Shown one piece after another: positions 45,001-47,497 of a stretch of 47,497 nt of DNA. Within the stretch, counting starts at the first letter, position 1. Each line of letters begins with the position of its first letter. The translations under genes and the position numbers were made by a program. The stretch covers positions 231,579-279,075 of the forward strand of contig BLXT01006904.1 in NCBI GenBank assembly GCA_019648995.1, read 5' to 3'. The notes below the pieces were generated by a model that was not told where the DNA came from, searched no databases, and was given only the letters and a program-made list of their open reading frames with translations. Origin of the DNA: Plakobranchus ocellatus (taxonomy: Eukaryota > Mollusca > Gastropoda > Plakobranchidae).

Positions 45001-46650
45001 TTTATATCACTTTGGTTAGCTCAGCTTTTAAAACTGACATTCAAGGTGCTGCTGCTCGTGTATTTCTGTACTCACTAAAACACTAATAAATTATAATTAC
45101 TATGACTAGCTCTATTAAGACCAATGCATCTGTTCCTGCTTTTATTTTCAGTATTATTATTTTCATTATCCACTATATTATGTTTCTTATTATTGTTATT
45201 CTATTATCATTAATATTATTATTACTGCTACTACATTTATATAAAGATTACTAGTTCTAATAATATCATAAAACATGACAAAAACTAATATCATGAATAA
45301 AAAATAGCAGCAAACGAATTTCTTGACTTGTCTTTAGAACGAGTTGGACACAACATCCATCAAAAAAAAAAAGTTTTAAATCTCCTGAATTATCTTTGAT
45401 CTGAATCAACATTTCCATCTAGATCGTTTCAATTATGTGGCAACAGCTGAAAATGTTCAAAATGTGAATTTAGACTGGTTGGGACTTGTCCAGGGACTCT
45501 TATCAACATGCTTATCAAAAAAAGATCAACATAACTTGCGGTTCTTGTTCGAATTGTCCACTCTTTTCAATTATAGATCCACACCGTCTCACCATGCAGA
45601 CAGTATTTGTAAACATGGTCCACATCTTCCAAGGTCAAATTCTGTTAAAAGCCTTAACATATCTCTGGGGGTATATTTAAAAAAAAAAAAACGCAGAATG
45701 AGCTTTCCCATTGACAATCATAACTTAATAATCATGATAGATCAAAGAAAATTAAAAAAAAAAGCCCGAGTTTTTAACTGCTTTTTAAAATTATTTTGGT
45801 TTAAGATCACCATCAAATCAATTGAAAGGTTTGGAAGATTAGTAAAAGCAGTGGTCGTTGTAGAATATCCCCGAAAGTTCAAAATTGAAAATGTGATATT
45901 CACACATTACCATACAATGCCACGTTAAATTGTTTTGTGCTAGTGTTATCACATTTTAAATCCTTCCATTAAGGCGATCATCTGAAAGTACCAATTACGT
46001 ACATCAAGGCGCTTTAAGTAAAAATCCTATTTTGTTTTTTGATTAAATGATACAGTCTGGCGTGTCCAAGAGCAAATCCAAACATAATAAAATAAGAAAC
46101 ATTGTCGCCCATAGCTTGCTTCACTTCTGCACACTCGGGTTTTGAAAGAGATCCAGCAGCTGCCACTTCTGCTGACTCGGCTACATCTAGAATCTATTTA
46201 TTCTAGCATACCGCGCGAAAAACTTAACCACGTGAATGTCCATCTTACTCGATGGACCCATTCTTTGGAGGGTTCCTCTGCCTCGCGAGTTATAAAACAA
46301 AATATCTCATAATTATGCATCTTCTTTAGCACATAGAAAGATAATTTGAATACTAAATGTTACGCCTCCGAAAATTAGCATACCTCATAAACGTCCGATA
46401 TTTTCAACACTCGCCCTTGTGGCAACTTTCCTCCATGCTCGTCTGCTCCACAGTTGACGCAAAAAAAGGCCACAGCAGTGACGTAAAGAAACACGCTGGA
46501 GACAGAATAGGTCTGAGATGCCTAATGTCCTAGCTTTGCCTAGGTTGAACTTAGAATAATATACAGCCTAAACATATCGTGAGCTGAACTGTCATCATCT
46601 GTGGTCTTCTAAAAATACAGAGCGCCATGGAGCACGCCTGCACTGTTTAA
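42086..46650. other. No gene recognised
   Basis: The longest frames (43684-44136 minus, 45437-45928 plus) match nothing I know and have lysine- or Ile/Phe-rich chance-like composition. Plus-strand phrases at 43650-43850 look like decayed coding but are unnamed. ATT/ATTATT runs occur at 45150-45240. GC rises at about 46100-46500. Confidence 0.35.
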
Positions 46651-47497
46651 CCCTATAAGCGTCCCATGTAAAAAGCCTGTGGTGTTGGGGCAATTTAGTG
46701 ATTTTTCATACATGTTTGAAATATGCTTGAAAGCACAAGACAATGTATGTTTAGACCCCTATAACCATACATTTTCTGAAAGGGCTTTGAATGAGGAATT
46801 CTTTTCAGCTATTCACTAAAGTAAAAAAATGTTTTTGAAGTGGCCTTGACCTTCAAGGGCATGATGTTTTTTTTCATAACAAATTTGAACTTTGACACCT
46901 ATATGTCAAATTTTTTTTTCTAAAATGTAATCAAAATGTAGCGTATTCAATTTGCTTTAAAAGAAACCATAGTTTTGTATGTTTTCGATCAGAAACTTTT
47001 TTTTTTGTTGTAAATTTTATTTGTCAACAATGATCAATGTATGCATATATAACACAAAACGCAACAATGAAAAAGAGGAGATAGGATACAGGTGAATAAA
47101 AATTACTAACACCAAATTCCATTGTGATTATCAAAATGGGTAAAAAGAAATAGATGCTATCACAGCAACTGGGTCGGATGTTCAGAAAAAAAATGGCAAT
47201 CTAAATTACAATAATAATTTTTAAAAATATATTTATAATTGAATTATATATATATATATATTTATCAGTAGAAAACGTGTCATACGCTACGCACTTGCCG
47301 GGTTCAAAACTTGATTATCAAAAGGACATTATTTTTTTTACAATGTCACATTTTAACCTATAAAATATGATGACTATCGACTGAGCCTTCTTCACACTTT
47401 ACATGCCATAACGTGTCGGGCTGGTGTGTGTGAATGAGAGTTGTAATCATACAAAGGTGTCCACCACAATAACACAATCTATTGCACTGTCTTATTG
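46647..47497 (+). mobile_element. piggyBac-like left terminus, right end beyond window
   Basis: TTAA (46647-46650) is followed by CCCTATAAGCGTCCCATG. The TTAA target plus CCC-start is the rule for piggyBac-superfamily ends. No inverted GGGACGC...TATAGGGTTAA is present up to the right edge, so the element is truncated or continues outside. No transposase frame is seen. Confidence 0.5.

Noticed and set aside
45437..45928. 163-codon plus frame, the longest in the window
   Set aside because: Contains two lysine runs from A tracts, no known motif, no start or splice support.
1..47497. CRISPR array, bacterial operon or prophage
   Set aside because: Intron structure, LINEs and MITEs show a eukaryotic genome; no direct-repeat/spacer array is present.

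Overview
This is an AT-rich, intron-rich animal nuclear window. It has canonical GT-AG introns, many decayed LINE and DNA-transposon copies, minisatellites and three N gaps. The retroelement types and the abundant AGATCT-type words suggest a gastropod or other lophotrochozoan mollusc. This is inference; no rRNA, mitochondrial or species-diagnostic gene is present.

Left part (763-11822, minus strand): one clear host gene, the exocyst subunit EXOC8/Exo84. I assembled 13 coding exons by hand with consistent splice phases. They give 539 codons from the start codon at 11822 to the left edge, where roughly the last quarter of the protein is missing. Its introns hold a pogo/Tigger-like MITE with TA target duplication, a second CAGGGTT-ended MITE, a 59-bp tandem duplication and a small LINE tail.

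Middle part (about 12.5-20.6 kb): two decayed minus-strand copies of one RTE-like non-LTR retrotransposon. One has the middle of its reverse transcriptase deleted; the other has lesions in catalytic motifs. Two minisatellites of exactly 30 bp and exactly 60 bp also lie here.

Third part (about 20.8-29.4 kb, minus strand): a multi-exon gene that keeps good splice sites but carries in-frame stops and frameshifts. Its 3' half matches, from memory, a multicopy uncharacterised animal protein family (signatures QYKGKGTF-like, HGKG-x-x-DGE, PGT-x-x-FH, CFC). All four clear in-frame stops are TAG. Its 3' flank has three diverged copies of one ~80-bp exon-like block, and one intron holds a 252-bp MITE.

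Right part (29.5-47.5 kb): a repeat graveyard. It has a ~170-bp tandem repeat, several copies of one Jockey-like LINE 3' tail, a minus-strand RNase H/C-terminal region with a catalytic Asp-to-Glu change, plus-strand RTE-like and CR1-like reverse transcriptase fragments, a ~103-bp tandem repeat, and a piggyBac-like terminus (TTAA plus CCCTATAAG) at 46647. I found no convincing host gene from 29.4 kb to the right end.

Nothing here forms an operon or a defence system. The most unusual item is the decayed family gene with amber-only stops and duplicated 3' exon blocks.
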